Source: Pseudoflavonifractor sp. 524-17
GTDB lineage: Bacteria; Bacillota; Clostridia; Oscillospirales; Oscillospiraceae
Assembly: GCF_009935845.1 (NCBI RefSeq)
Contig: NZ_QWEK01000004.1
Span: 97,494-161,493, forward strand
DNA length: 64,000 bases
Direction of reading: 5' to 3'
Part shown: positions 33,426 through 41,285 of the stretch, piece by piece
How positions within the stretch are numbered: the first letter of the stretch is position 1
How the letters are laid out: every line of letters starts with the position of its first letter
Position numbers and translations under genes: made by a program
The notes under the pieces: generated by a model
Told to the model about the DNA's origin: nothing
The model's input: only the letters and a program-made list of their open reading frames with translations
The model's database searches: none

Positions 33426-33468
33426 TGTCTGATAACCCCAGCGCACCTCCTTAAATACCCCTCAATCA

Positions 33469-33526
33469 ACATATAATAATATGTATTATACATGATTAAA
33501 TAGTTAAAATCAATACGTAGTATTAT
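33469..33526 (+). promoter_or_regulatory. AT-rich inverted repeat before the fourth XRE gene
   Basis: ACATATAATA and TATTATATGT form 10-bp perfect arms about 38 bp apart; ATGTATTATACAT lies between them. It is probably a promoter/operator region. Confidence 0.45.
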
Positions 33527-33562
33527 ATGTGTAGTACGCTTTACAAAAAAGGGGGACCGGCT

Positions 33563-33913
33563 TTGAAAAGCGTAATAGAGCTATTTCGGGAGCTTCGTGA
33601 AGATCATGATTATTCACAGCGCGATATCGCGGCAGTTTTAGGCATTTCCCAACAGCATTATTCCAAATATGAAACCGGTGAATATGAGCTTCCGCTGCGG
33701 CATTTTATCACATTGGCGGAATACTATGGCGTTTCCGCCGATTATCTGATTGGCCGGCGCTCCTATGACGAAAAGAGGCCGTTAGAAATAACTTATGTTA
33801 CCCGTGATTGTTCCTGTGGAAACTTGGTGCGGGACATTCTTTCCTTGAGCGAGCATGGACGGCAATCTGTTGTAGAATATGTCGCGCTTCAAAAATTACG
33901 TGAGAACCTGTAA
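33563..33913 (+). CDS. XRE-family HTH regulator (4 of 5)
   Basis: 116 residues from the TTG at 33563 (GGGGG 8 nt upstream); an in-frame ATG at 33527 has no ribosome binding site. The HTH is LFRELREDHDYSQRDIAAVLGISQQHYSKYETGEYELPLRHFITLAEYYGVSADYLIGR. The C-terminal part has a CSCGNLV motif and a helix (VVEYVALQKL). This type is common in clostridial mobile elements. Confidence 0.8.
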   Translation: MKSVIELFRELREDHDYSQRDIAAVLGISQQHYSKYETGEYELPLRHFITLAEYYGVSADYLIGRRSYDEKRPLEITYVTRDCSCGNLVRDILSLSEHGRQSVVEYVALQKLRENL

Positions 33914-33924
33914 GGCGGCTGATC

Positions 33925-33985
33925 CAGATGAGGACGACTTACAAAAATTAGATCTATTTATTGATTAGATATTAAGAAGCTATAG
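33925..33985 (+). pseudogene. 3'-end remnant of a duplicated XRE gene
   Basis: Directly after regulator 4, the sequence encodes DEDDLQKLDLFID then a stop, and matches base for base much of the 3' end of regulator 5 (DEDDLQKLALFIDWIQK). It is a leftover of a tandem copy whose 5' part was lost or replaced by regulator 4. Confidence 0.65.
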
Positions 33986-34035
33986 CCGTCCTTTTCACAA
34001 ATTGATGATAAAAACATGAATTGTATTTTATATTT

Positions 34036-34090
34036 ATGATTATATCATTAATTTATATAAGATCAAGTGTAATTTTAATGATTATATCAT
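34036..34090 (+). promoter_or_regulatory. two identical operator-like sites before the fifth XRE gene
   Basis: ATGATTATATCAT occurs at 34036-34048 and 34078-34090, 42 bp apart (four helical turns), on the same DNA face. The spacing suits cooperative binding by a dimeric regulator. Confidence 0.6.
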
Positions 34091-34144
34091 CATATCTCTG
34101 TGCGAATTAAGGCTATAATGTCTGATAAGTCACGGAGGTGTACG

Positions 34145-34471
34145 ATGGAAGCAAATGAACGGTATGAGGTGTTTCTGCGCCGCCGTATTTCAGAGCTGCT
34201 TGCACAGCGGGGAATATCAGAGCATCGGATGAGTTTGGAGCTGGGAAAAAGCGGCTCTTACATTCGAGCGATTACAAATGGATTGGCGTTGCCTTCGGTC
34301 AAGGAATTATTTAACATTATCACTTATTTTGAAATTGGACCGGCAAAGTTTTTCGAGGGGCTGGACGATGATAATTCTTTGCGCGCCAGTCTCTGTAATA
34401 AGTTGCAGGAATTAGACGAGGACGATTTGCAGAAATTGGCTCTGTTTATTGATTGGATTCAGAAGCCCTAG
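34145..34471 (+). CDS. XRE-family HTH regulator (5 of 5)
   Basis: 108 residues from 34145 (GGAGGTG upstream). HTH: RRRISELLAQRGISEHRMSLELGKSGSYIRAITNGLALPSVKELFNIITYFEIGPAKFF. The C-terminal DEDDLQKLALFIDWIQK is found again, broken, at 33925. Two identical palindromes lie upstream. It ends the AT-rich island; the GC-rich transporter operon converges on it. Confidence 0.82.
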   Translation: MEANERYEVFLRRRISELLAQRGISEHRMSLELGKSGSYIRAITNGLALPSVKELFNIITYFEIGPAKFFEGLDDDNSLRASLCNKLQELDEDDLQKLALFIDWIQKP

Positions 34472-34505
34472 GGGCGGTCCGCGTCCACCGCCGCAAAAAA
34501 GGAAA

Positions 34506-34548
34506 AAGCACGAAACCCGTTTAAAATCCGCGGGTTTCGTGCTTTTTG
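34506..34548. terminator. terminator after the regulator island
   Basis: AAAGCACGAAACCCG pairs with CGGGTTTCGTGCTTTTT. The A-run and T-run suit both the last regulator and the converging permease gene. It is similar to 33380-33425. Confidence 0.75.
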
Positions 34549-34566
34549 CCTTGTCTGAAACTGGAC

Positions 34567-35493
34567 TCAGCGCATTTCCTTTTCAAAATACTCGCCGGTT
34601 TTGGGGCCCAGGCTGCCCCTGCGGCCAGTCCAGATGAGGACGATGATGGTCATGACATAGGGGATCATCTGAAAATACTGATAAGGGGCGCCGGATATGG
34701 CGATCTGCATCCGCAGCTGGAAGGCGTCGGACAGGCCGAAGAGCACAGAGGCGGCCAGCACCCCCAGGGGAGACCACCGGCCGAAGGAGACCGCCGCCAG
34801 GGCGATCCACCCCTTGCCGCTGCTCATGTCCTCCACAAAGGTGTTAATATTGCCGATGGACAGGGCCACGCCCCCGATGGCCGCCAGGGTGGAGGAGAGG
34901 ACAGTGGCGAGATAGCGGGTCTTGACCACCTTCACCCCCAAAGAGTTGGCGGCGCTGGAGTTCTCCCCGCAGGCCCGCAGGTTGGTGCCTGCCATGGTGT
35001 GATACAAAAACACATGGGTCACAGCCACCATGGCGAAGGCGAAGTAGACCAGCACATTATGCCCGAACAGGATCACGCCCAGCACGGGGATATCCCGGAG
35101 CAGGGGGATGCCGTCCGGAGAAAAACCGTTGACCTTTACCGTTGTGGTCGTTGTGGCGAAGATGGCCCGGAACACATAGGCGGTGATGCCGGTACAGAAA
35201 ATGTTGATCCCCGTGCCCACTACGGCCTGGTTGGCCCCGAAGGTCAGAGAAAACACCGCCATAATCAGGCCCAGAAACACTCCCGCGGCGATGCCCAGCA
35301 GCAGTCCCAGCCAGGGGCTCTGGGTGTAGTGGGAGCCGATGACTCCGGCCAGCGCGCCGGTGAGCATACAGCCCTCCAGGCTGATATTGAGCACGCCGGA
35401 CCGGCTGGCGTAGACGCCCCCCAGGGCGGCCATTAAAATGGGGGCGGACAGGCGGATGGCCTGGGCCGCCAGGTTGATGAGATACTCAGCCAT
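34567..35493 (-). CDS. ABC transporter permease, BMP/nucleoside type (second permease)
   Basis: 308 residues from 35493. It has eight or more hydrophobic helices. GGVYASRSGVLNISLEGCMLTGAL and GANQAVVGTGINIF are the conserved YufQ/NupQ-type motifs; GEN(S)xAANSLG is the cytoplasmic coupling loop. It pairs with the preceding permease, whose stop it overlaps by 8 bases. Last gene of the operon. The complex imports nucleosides or related rings; the substrate is not set by sequence. Confidence 0.88.
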   Translation of the reverse strand: MAEYLINLAAQAIRLSAPILMAALGGVYASRSGVLNISLEGCMLTGALAGVIGSHYTQSPWLGLLLGIAAGVFLGLIMAVFSLTFGANQAVVGTGINIFCTGITAYVFRAIFATTTTTVKVNGFSPDGIPLLRDIPVLGVILFGHNVLVYFAFAMVAVTHVFLYHTMAGTNLRACGENSSAANSLGVKVVKTRYLATVLSSTLAAIGGVALSIGNINTFVEDMSSGKGWIALAAVSFGRWSPLGVLAASVLFGLSDAFQLRMQIAISGAPYQYFQMIPYVMTIIVLIWTGRRGSLGPKTGEYFEKEMR

Positions 35494-36580
35494 GGGCCGC
35501 TTCCCCCTCTCCCCGCTTTGGCTTGATATAGCGGATCCGGTAGCGAACAAAGAAGCTGCTCCCCAGGGCGAAGAGCACCACCATGCCCTGGAGCACGCTG
35601 GACAGGTTGTTGGGCACGCTGCACGCGGTCTGCATGGCGTTGCTGCCCACCTTCAGCGCCGCGAAGAGCAGCGCGGACAGGAGAATCAGCAGAGGGTTCT
35701 GCCTGCCGATGAGGGCCACAGGGATGGCGTCCCAGCCGTAGTTGGCGGAAATCCCCTCCATCAGCCGGTGCTGTACCGCGCCGATCTCCAGACAGCCGGC
35801 CAGCCCGGCCAGCGCACCGCTGATGGCCATGGCCAGGATCTGGAGCTTCACCACGTCGTACCCCGCGTACCGTGCGGCGTGGATATTGCTGCCGGTGGCC
35901 CGGAATTTGTAGCCCAGGGCGGTGTGGAACAGGACCACGTAGGCCGCCGCGGCCAGCGCCACCGCCCCCGCGAAGCCCCAGTGGAGCCGGGTGCCCTGGA
36001 TCAGGGTGGGGATATACAGGGACTTGTCGATCATGGCCGTCTGGGGCAGGGTGCCGTTGGGATCCTTGAGCACGCTGTTGAGCAGCCGGCTCAGCCACAG
36101 GGCGGCCACGTAGTTGAGCATAATATTGATGATGGACTCGCTCACCCCGAATTTAGCCTTCATCGTGGCGGGAAAGCCGCAGTAGACTGCCCCCGCCGCC
36201 ATGGCGGCCAGCATAGCCAGCGCCGTGGTGAGCACCGGCCCGGCGGGGACATAGAGGTAGACCACCGTACCTGCGATCATGCCCATAATGAACTGCCCCT
36301 CGCCCCCCATGTTGAACATACCGGTGCGGTAGCCGATGGCGATGCCCAGGCTGATCAGCAGCAGCGGGGTCATGCGCAGCAGGGTTTCGCTCAGGCGGTA
36401 GGTACTGCCAAAGGCCCCCTTGAACAGAGCTCCGTAGGCCTCCAGGGGGCTGACCCCAATGGCGGCAATAAACAGGCCGGCAATGAGGAATGCCAGCAGA
36501 ATGGCGGCCAGCATGGCTCCGGCGGAGCGGATGACTCCGGCCCGGCCCGCCAGCGCGGCGCGTTTTTCAAGTTTCAGCAT
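35486..36580 (-). CDS. ABC transporter permease, BMP/nucleoside type (first permease)
   Basis: 364 residues with an N-terminal helix and a long hydrophobic core. AIGYRTGMFNMGGEGQFIMG is the signature of YufP/NupP permeases and ATGSNIHAARYAGYDV is the ATPase-contact loop. It overlaps the end of the ATPase gene and the start of the next permease, so the subunits are translationally coupled. Confidence 0.88.
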   Translation of the reverse strand: MLKLEKRAALAGRAGVIRSAGAMLAAILLAFLIAGLFIAAIGVSPLEAYGALFKGAFGSTYRLSETLLRMTPLLLISLGIAIGYRTGMFNMGGEGQFIMGMIAGTVVYLYVPAGPVLTTALAMLAAMAAGAVYCGFPATMKAKFGVSESIINIMLNYVAALWLSRLLNSVLKDPNGTLPQTAMIDKSLYIPTLIQGTRLHWGFAGAVALAAAAYVVLFHTALGYKFRATGSNIHAARYAGYDVVKLQILAMAISGALAGLAGCLEIGAVQHRLMEGISANYGWDAIPVALIGRQNPLLILLSALLFAALKVGSNAMQTACSVPNNLSSVLQGMVVLFALGSSFFVRYRIRYIKPKRGEGEAAHG

Positions 36581-38075
36581 GGTCTCCCTCCTCCGTGCGC
36601 ACGCCGGCCATCAGCAGGCCGAGGCGGTCCATGTCCCGTCCGTCCACCCCGCCCAGAATGGCTCCCTCATAGATGACCTCAATCCGGTCGGACAGGGTGA
36701 GGATCTCCTCCAGCTCGGTGGAGATGAGCAGCACCGCCACCCCCTGGGCCTTGGCCCGCTCGATGCAGGTCCACATATATTCCACCGCGCCGATGTCCAG
36801 GCCCCGGGTGGGCTGGGTGGCGATGAGGAGCTTGGGCTTACGCTCCAGCTCCCGGGCGAAAATGACCTTTTGCTGGTTGCCGCCCGACAGCAGCTTCACC
36901 GGCTGGGTGGAGCTGCTGGCCCGGATGTCATATCCCTCCATCAGCCGCCGGGCGTTGTCCCGGATGCTCCGCCGGGAGAAAATCCCTTTGCGGGTAAAGG
37001 CCCCGGTAGTCTGAAGGATCAGGTTGTCCTCAATGCTGAACTCCCCCAGAAGCCCGTCCTTGATCCGGTCCTCCGGGATGTAGGACACCCCCTCGTCCAG
37101 AATGGCGCGGACGGATCGGCCGGCGCAGTCCCGGCCGTTGATTTGGATAGATCCCTTCTGTACAGGCAGCAGGCCCACAATGGCCCGGGCCAGCTCCCGC
37201 TGGCCGTTGCCGTCCACTCCGGCGATGCCCAGCACCTCGCCGGCCCGGACGCGGAGGGAGAGCCCCTGGAGCTTCTCCACCCCGTCCACCGTACAGTGAA
37301 GATTCTTCACCTCCAGCACCACGCCGCCGATCTGGTTTTCCTGGCGCTGGATGTCCAGCAGCACCTCGTGGCCCACCATCATCTGGGCCAGCTGGGCCTG
37401 GGTCACGCCGGCGGTCTGGACGGTGCCTGCCAGCTTTCCCCGGCGCAGGACGGTGACCCGGTCAGTGACCGCCAGGACCTCCTCCAGCTTATGGGTGATG
37501 ATAATGATAGAGATGCCTCCCTGGGCCAGGCTGCGCAGGCTGTCAAAGAGATCCTCAGTCTCCTGGGGAGTGAGCACGGCGGTGGGCTCGTCCAAAATGA
37601 GGATATCCGCTTTCCGGTACAAAGCCTTGACAATCTCCACCCGCTCCTGCTCCCCCACGGACAGGGCGGACACCTTGGCCTTTGGGTCGATGATCAGCTT
37701 GTATTTCTCGCTCAGGGCGGCCAGCTCCCCCTCCACCTGGGACAGATTGGTCCAGAACCGGTCCTTGATGCCCAAGAGCATATTCTGGGCCACGGTGAAG
37801 TTATTCACCAGCATGAAGTGCTGGTGGACCATGCCGATGCCGTGGGCGATGGCGTCCCCGGGGGAGCGGATTTCCACAGGCTGTCCGTTGACCCGGACGC
37901 TTCCCTCGTCACAGCCGTAGATGCCGTAAAGGATGTTCATCAGGGTGGTCTTTCCCGCGCCGTTCTCCCCCAGCAGGGCGTGGATCTCCCCCTTTTTCAG
38001 GGAGAAGTCTACGTGGTCGTTAGCGCAGAACGGGCCAAAGCGCTTGGTAATGCCCTTCATCTCAACGCTGTACAT
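36567..38075 (-). CDS. ABC transporter ATP-binding protein with two nucleotide-binding domains (YufO/NupO-like)
   Basis: 502 residues. Domain 1: LLGENGAGKTTLMNIL, LSVGEQERVEIVKAL, LILDEPTAVLTPQE. Domain 2: GIAGVDGNGQREL (degenerate Walker A), LSGGNQQKVIFARE, ATQPTRGLDIGAVEYMW. This two-domain form serves BMP-dependent nucleoside importers and sugar MglA-type systems; the permease partners indicate the former. Its start overlaps the end of the FMN reductase gene. Confidence 0.9.
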   Translation of the reverse strand: MYSVEMKGITKRFGPFCANDHVDFSLKKGEIHALLGENGAGKTTLMNILYGIYGCDEGSVRVNGQPVEIRSPGDAIAHGIGMVHQHFMLVNNFTVAQNMLLGIKDRFWTNLSQVEGELAALSEKYKLIIDPKAKVSALSVGEQERVEIVKALYRKADILILDEPTAVLTPQETEDLFDSLRSLAQGGISIIIITHKLEEVLAVTDRVTVLRRGKLAGTVQTAGVTQAQLAQMMVGHEVLLDIQRQENQIGGVVLEVKNLHCTVDGVEKLQGLSLRVRAGEVLGIAGVDGNGQRELARAIVGLLPVQKGSIQINGRDCAGRSVRAILDEGVSYIPEDRIKDGLLGEFSIEDNLILQTTGAFTRKGIFSRRSIRDNARRLMEGYDIRASSSTQPVKLLSGGNQQKVIFARELERKPKLLIATQPTRGLDIGAVEYMWTCIERAKAQGVAVLLISTELEEILTLSDRIEVIYEGAILGGVDGRDMDRLGLLMAGVRTEEGDHAET

Positions 38076-38679
38076 CGCAATCCCCTCTTAGTCTCAGCAC
38101 GGTGTGCGCCATGCGCCGCCCGATATCCACGGCGCCCGCGCAGCCCGGCTCGTCCTCCTGGGCGCCCTGGCGGTCCCGGTTGCCGGTCCAGATCTTGGGC
38201 CCAGTGTAGAAGCCGGCGGACCCCCCGATGACCACCATTCCCCTGGCCAAAAACATGCTGATAATGGCGCTGGTGGTCATCTCCTGACCGCCGTTGCGGG
38301 TCCCCGCCACGCTCAGGGCCGCGCCCACCTTGCGGTTCATATTTTCCGCGGGGAACCGGTTGCGCCACACCCGCATCCGGTTGAAGAACATGATGGACTC
38401 CGGCGTGGGGTTGAAGGAATAGACCGGAGAGCCGAAGATTACCCCGTCCGCCGCCAGGAATTTCTCCAGCAGCACAGGCATGTCGTCCTCCAGAACGCAG
38501 GCGTCCCTGCGCATACAGGCGTCGCAGTGGACGCAGGGGAGAATTTTGTAGTCCTTGAAGGACACAAAGTCTGTCGTAATCGCGCCGCTGGTCTGTTCCG
38601 CCGCCTCCAGGGCCAGCTTCACCGCAAATTCCGTGGCCTGGTGCCGCGGACTGGCTGAAATGCCGAGAATTCTTGCCAT
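38062..38679 (-). CDS. NADPH-dependent FMN reductase/flavodoxin-like oxidoreductase
   Basis: 205 residues from 38679 (GGGAG upstream). It starts RILGISASPR, the FMN-phosphate loop, and has PCVHCDACMRRDACVLEDDM, a Cys-rich segment of iron-sulfur-flavoprotein-like members, then GVIFGSPVYSFNPT. It probably reduces a small molecule or supplies electrons. Its place inside the transport operon, between the BMP lipoprotein and the ATPase, suggests it acts on the imported compound. Confidence 0.78.
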   Translation of the reverse strand: MARILGISASPRHQATEFAVKLALEAAEQTSGAITTDFVSFKDYKILPCVHCDACMRRDACVLEDDMPVLLEKFLAADGVIFGSPVYSFNPTPESIMFFNRMRVWRNRFPAENMNRKVGAALSVAGTRNGGQEMTTSAIISMFLARGMVVIGGSAGFYTGPKIWTGNRDRQGAQEDEPGCAGAVDIGRRMAHTVLRLRGDCDVQR

Positions 38680-38749
38680 TGCTCCCTCCAAAAAACAAGG
38701 GGGCATGGGAGCGCGCCCCATACCCCCGGGATAAGTTCAATCCAGGTTC

Positions 38750-39844
38750 TTACTCGTTGGGGCGGCCGAAAGCAGAGTAGTCGCAGGGCAGCTGCGCGTT
38801 GAGCTTGCCGGCGGACATGTCCGCCACCAGCTGCTCCACAAAGGCCTTGTCCTCGCTGCTCAGGGCGTCCGCTTTGTCGTGATAGGGGGCATAGCTCATA
38901 ACGCCGTTGGCCACGGTGCCCATGGTGATCCCGCCCGTAAAGGTGCCTGCCATCACCTGGTCAATGGGGATACGGAAGGCGGCGGGGAAGTCGATGACGC
39001 AGCTGGTGAGCATGAACTCAGGGGCGTCGTCATACTGGTCCCTGGTGTTGCCGATGAGCATCAGTCCGGAGTCAGTCCCCTGCTCGTAGGTGGCCTCGAT
39101 GATGCCGGCGGAGCCCTGGTTGGCGTTGGACTGGATCACGTCGGCCCCCTGCTCAAACATAGTCAGGGCCAGCTCCTTGGCCTTGGCGGTGTCGTTGTAG
39201 CTGCCCACGTAGGCGGACAGGACGTTGATGTCCGCTCTGGCGTACTTGGCCCCCGCCTCGTAGCCGTAGAGCACGTCGGAGGTGGTGGGCACCTCCACCG
39301 CGCCGATCCAGCCGATGGTGCCGGACTTGCTGGCCAGGGCGGCGATGGCGCCGGCGATAAAGGCGTTTTCGTCGGAGGCGTTGCGGATGGAGGCCAGGTT
39401 GTCCCCGGATACCTCGCCGTTGTAGACGAAGAACTTGATGTCCGGATAGCCGGCGGCCACGGCGGTCATGGCGTCGTCAAACTGGGAGCCGTGGGCCATA
39501 ATCAGGTTGTAGCCCTGCTCACAGAAGTCCCGGATGGTGGCTTCCATGTCAGCGGCCTGGACGTTTTCGATATAAGTCCACTCAAACCCCAGCTCGTCGG
39601 CATTGGCCTTGAGGCCGTTGTACCCGTTGGCGTTCCAGCTGGCGTCGGTGATGGAGCCGTTGAGGATCAGCGCCACCTTCAGATCCCCGGCGGCGATGGC
39701 GCCCCCGGCAGACTGGCTGGGCTGGGGGGTATCCGGCCCGGCGGGGGACGCGCTGGGGCCGGCCTTCTCCCCGGAGCAGCCGGCCAGCAGGCCCGCGGCC
39801 ATTACCAGGGCAATGGCAAGAGAGGTCCATCGTTTCTGCTTCAT
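38750..39844 (-). CDS. BMP-family substrate-binding lipoprotein
   Basis: 364 residues from 39844 (AGGAGG upstream). Signal peptide with lipobox LLAGC|SG. The mature protein has the BMP pattern: LKVALILNGSITDASWNANGYNGL, YNLIMAHGSQFDDAM, NAFIAGAIAALASKSGTIGWIGA and GADVIQSNANQGSAG. BMP/Med proteins bind nucleosides or similar rings outside the cell for the ABC importer encoded downstream. Confidence 0.9.
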   Translation of the reverse strand: MKQKRWTSLAIALVMAAGLLAGCSGEKAGPSASPAGPDTPQPSQSAGGAIAAGDLKVALILNGSITDASWNANGYNGLKANADELGFEWTYIENVQAADMEATIRDFCEQGYNLIMAHGSQFDDAMTAVAAGYPDIKFFVYNGEVSGDNLASIRNASDENAFIAGAIAALASKSGTIGWIGAVEVPTTSDVLYGYEAGAKYARADINVLSAYVGSYNDTAKAKELALTMFEQGADVIQSNANQGSAGIIEATYEQGTDSGLMLIGNTRDQYDDAPEFMLTSCVIDFPAAFRIPIDQVMAGTFTGGITMGTVANGVMSYAPYHDKADALSSEDKAFVEQLVADMSAGKLNAQLPCDYSAFGRPNE

Positions 39845-39900
39845 ATTGAAATCCTCCTTTTGTCTGTGATTGTGAACATCCAAGCCGCTGCCCGCGGGGT

Positions 39901-40191
39901 TCAGCTGGCAAAGAACCTGTTAAAGGCGGGATCCAGTACCGGGTTGTGGGTCATGTAGCCAATGGCCATCTCCCGGTTGGTCATCTCCATAAAGGTGTCA
40001 GCCATCTCCTTGGTGAAGGCGCCGCACAGCTCCAGGGCGCCGTAGCCCTCCTGGTACAGCCGCTCCACCACAGGCTTGGCCTCCTCAAAGCTGCCCACGG
40101 TGTAGATGCTGGTGCGCATCCCCCCGTGCTCAAAGGTGGCGGTGTGTTCGGGGAGATAGTCCCCCATAAAAATGAATCCATAGCGTTTCAT
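39901..40191 (-). CDS. DUF6506-type small protein
   Basis: 96 residues from 40191. It begins KRYGFIFMGDYLPEH and has GYGALELCGAFTKEMAD and AIGYMTHNPVLDPAFNRFF, matching small DUF6506 proteins of unknown function. A single Cys in ELCGAF and conserved His suggest a possible active site; this is speculation. It lies between the tandem FolB gene and the BMP lipoprotein, in the same operon. Confidence 0.65.
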   Translation of the reverse strand: MKRYGFIFMGDYLPEHTATFEHGGMRTSIYTVGSFEEAKPVVERLYQEGYGALELCGAFTKEMADTFMEMTNREMAIGYMTHNPVLDPAFNRFFAS

Positions 40192-40217
40192 TGTGATACG
40201 TTCCCCTTTCTGTGTCG

Positions 40218-40952
40218 TCAGCGGCTGCACTCCAAGGTGCAGCACAGGTAATCCAGCATACTCTCAATCTGAACGTTTGGCTTTTTCACGCTGACCGCCC
40301 CGTGGGTGATGCTGGGGTGGAGGGCCATGACCTCTTCCAGCAGGCGGGCCGTGATCTTCTGGATCAGGTGGTAATGCTCCTCACAAATCACCCGCCGGGT
40401 GGTATGGAAGACGTCGGTAATGCTCAAAGAGGAGTCCATCCGGTCGGTCTCGAACATAGGGGACATATCGTAGTCCACCGCCACATCAACCCGGTATTCC
40501 TGACCAATCTCCCGCTCCTCCGGGGAGCCGTGGTGCCCCCACAGGCGCATGTTCTTTAGGGTGATACGGTTGATCTTCTCCGGCGCGCCGTCGCTGCTGA
40601 CGGTGACGGCCACATAGTCCAGCATACAGGGGAAGACCACAAACTGCTTGCGGATGGTCACCACCGCATGGTCCGCCTTGGGATAAGCGCGTACCAGCTC
40701 ATTGGCGATGTCCCGGGCCGCAGGCTGGAGCAGGTTGTAGTGCTTGGCGTCAAACATCTTTTTAATGGTGGCGTCCACGTCGTAGTAGCTGATGCCGTCG
40801 GGAATCTCGTCAGTTTCAATCTGGCGCTCCATGTCGTACCACACGTCGCAGTCCACGCGGTACTTCTCCCCGTGGAGGATGTTGAGCCGCTTTTCCCCGT
40901 GGTGGCCCCACATCTCAATCCCCTGTGCGCTGAGCAGGCCCATCTTTGCCAT
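40218..40952 (-). CDS. tandem dihydroneopterin-aldolase-like (FolB, T-fold) protein
   Basis: 244 residues from 40952. Two FolB-like T-fold domains lie in one chain: domain 1 (about 1-125) with IEMWGHHGEKR and HAVVTIRKQF; domain 2 (about 126-244) with MRLWGHHGSPEEREIGQEYRVDVAVDYD and HGAVSVKKPN. Domain 2 keeps the Glu and Lys expected for catalysis; domain 1 looks degenerate. FolB is normally about 120 residues and lies with folate genes; none is here. The T-fold also includes urate oxidase and GTP cyclohydrolase, so a purine or pterin substrate is likely. It is the first gene of the transport operon. Confidence 0.8.
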   Translation of the reverse strand: MAKMGLLSAQGIEMWGHHGEKRLNILHGEKYRVDCDVWYDMERQIETDEIPDGISYYDVDATIKKMFDAKHYNLLQPAARDIANELVRAYPKADHAVVTIRKQFVVFPCMLDYVAVTVSSDGAPEKINRITLKNMRLWGHHGSPEEREIGQEYRVDVAVDYDMSPMFETDRMDSSLSITDVFHTTRRVICEEHYHLIQKITARLLEEVMALHPSITHGAVSVKKPNVQIESMLDYLCCTLECSR

Positions 40953-41000
40953 AGTATTCCCCCTTTTTCTCAGGCGCCCGCAGAAGTGTGGCGCCTTTAT

Positions 41001-41031
41001 CTGTTTCAAATTAAGAAACAGTATTTCTTAA
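41001..41031 (-). promoter_or_regulatory. overlapping inverted repeats, probable operator of the transport operon
   Basis: CTGTTTC-N7-GAAACAG (41001-41021) and TTAAGAAA-N5-TTTCTTAA (41011-41031) are both perfect and share ten bases. They lie just downstream of the minus-strand promoter, over the likely start site. The divergent IclR regulator is the obvious candidate to bind. Confidence 0.65.
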
Positions 41032-41040
41032 ACTGCATTT

Positions 41041-41069
41041 ATCATAGCACGTTCCCGCCCACTGCGCAA
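41041..41069 (-). promoter_or_regulatory. promoter of the tandem-FolB/BMP operon
   Basis: On the minus strand TTGCGC, 17 bp, TATGAT. Confidence 0.65.
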
Positions 41070-41165
41070 GTGCTTTCGGCTTAATCCACAAAAGTTTTCC
41101 CATCACTCCAAAATTCGTTGGTCAGTTTTGTTCATTTTGCCTTGTCATATAATGGCTTTGCCGCA

Positions 41166-41194
41166 TTGCATTTTTACCGCCTTATTGCTATAAT
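41166..41194 (+). promoter_or_regulatory. promoter of the IclR gene
   Basis: TTGCAT, 17 bp, TATAAT. Another TATAAT at 41150-41155 has no good -35. About 120 bp separates it from the divergent operon promoter. Confidence 0.65.
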
Positions 41195-41285
41195 AGGGCT
41201 TGTTATGTCCGCGGAACCGCCCTGTTTTGCGGGTGATTCCTGCGGATTTGCCGCAGACAGAGACTATGAACCTGGAGGGACACGA

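Noticed and set aside
40218..40952. A urate oxidase
   Set aside because: The T-fold is shared, but the GHHG motifs and domain ends match FolB, and oxygen-dependent urate oxidase is unlikely in an anaerobe.
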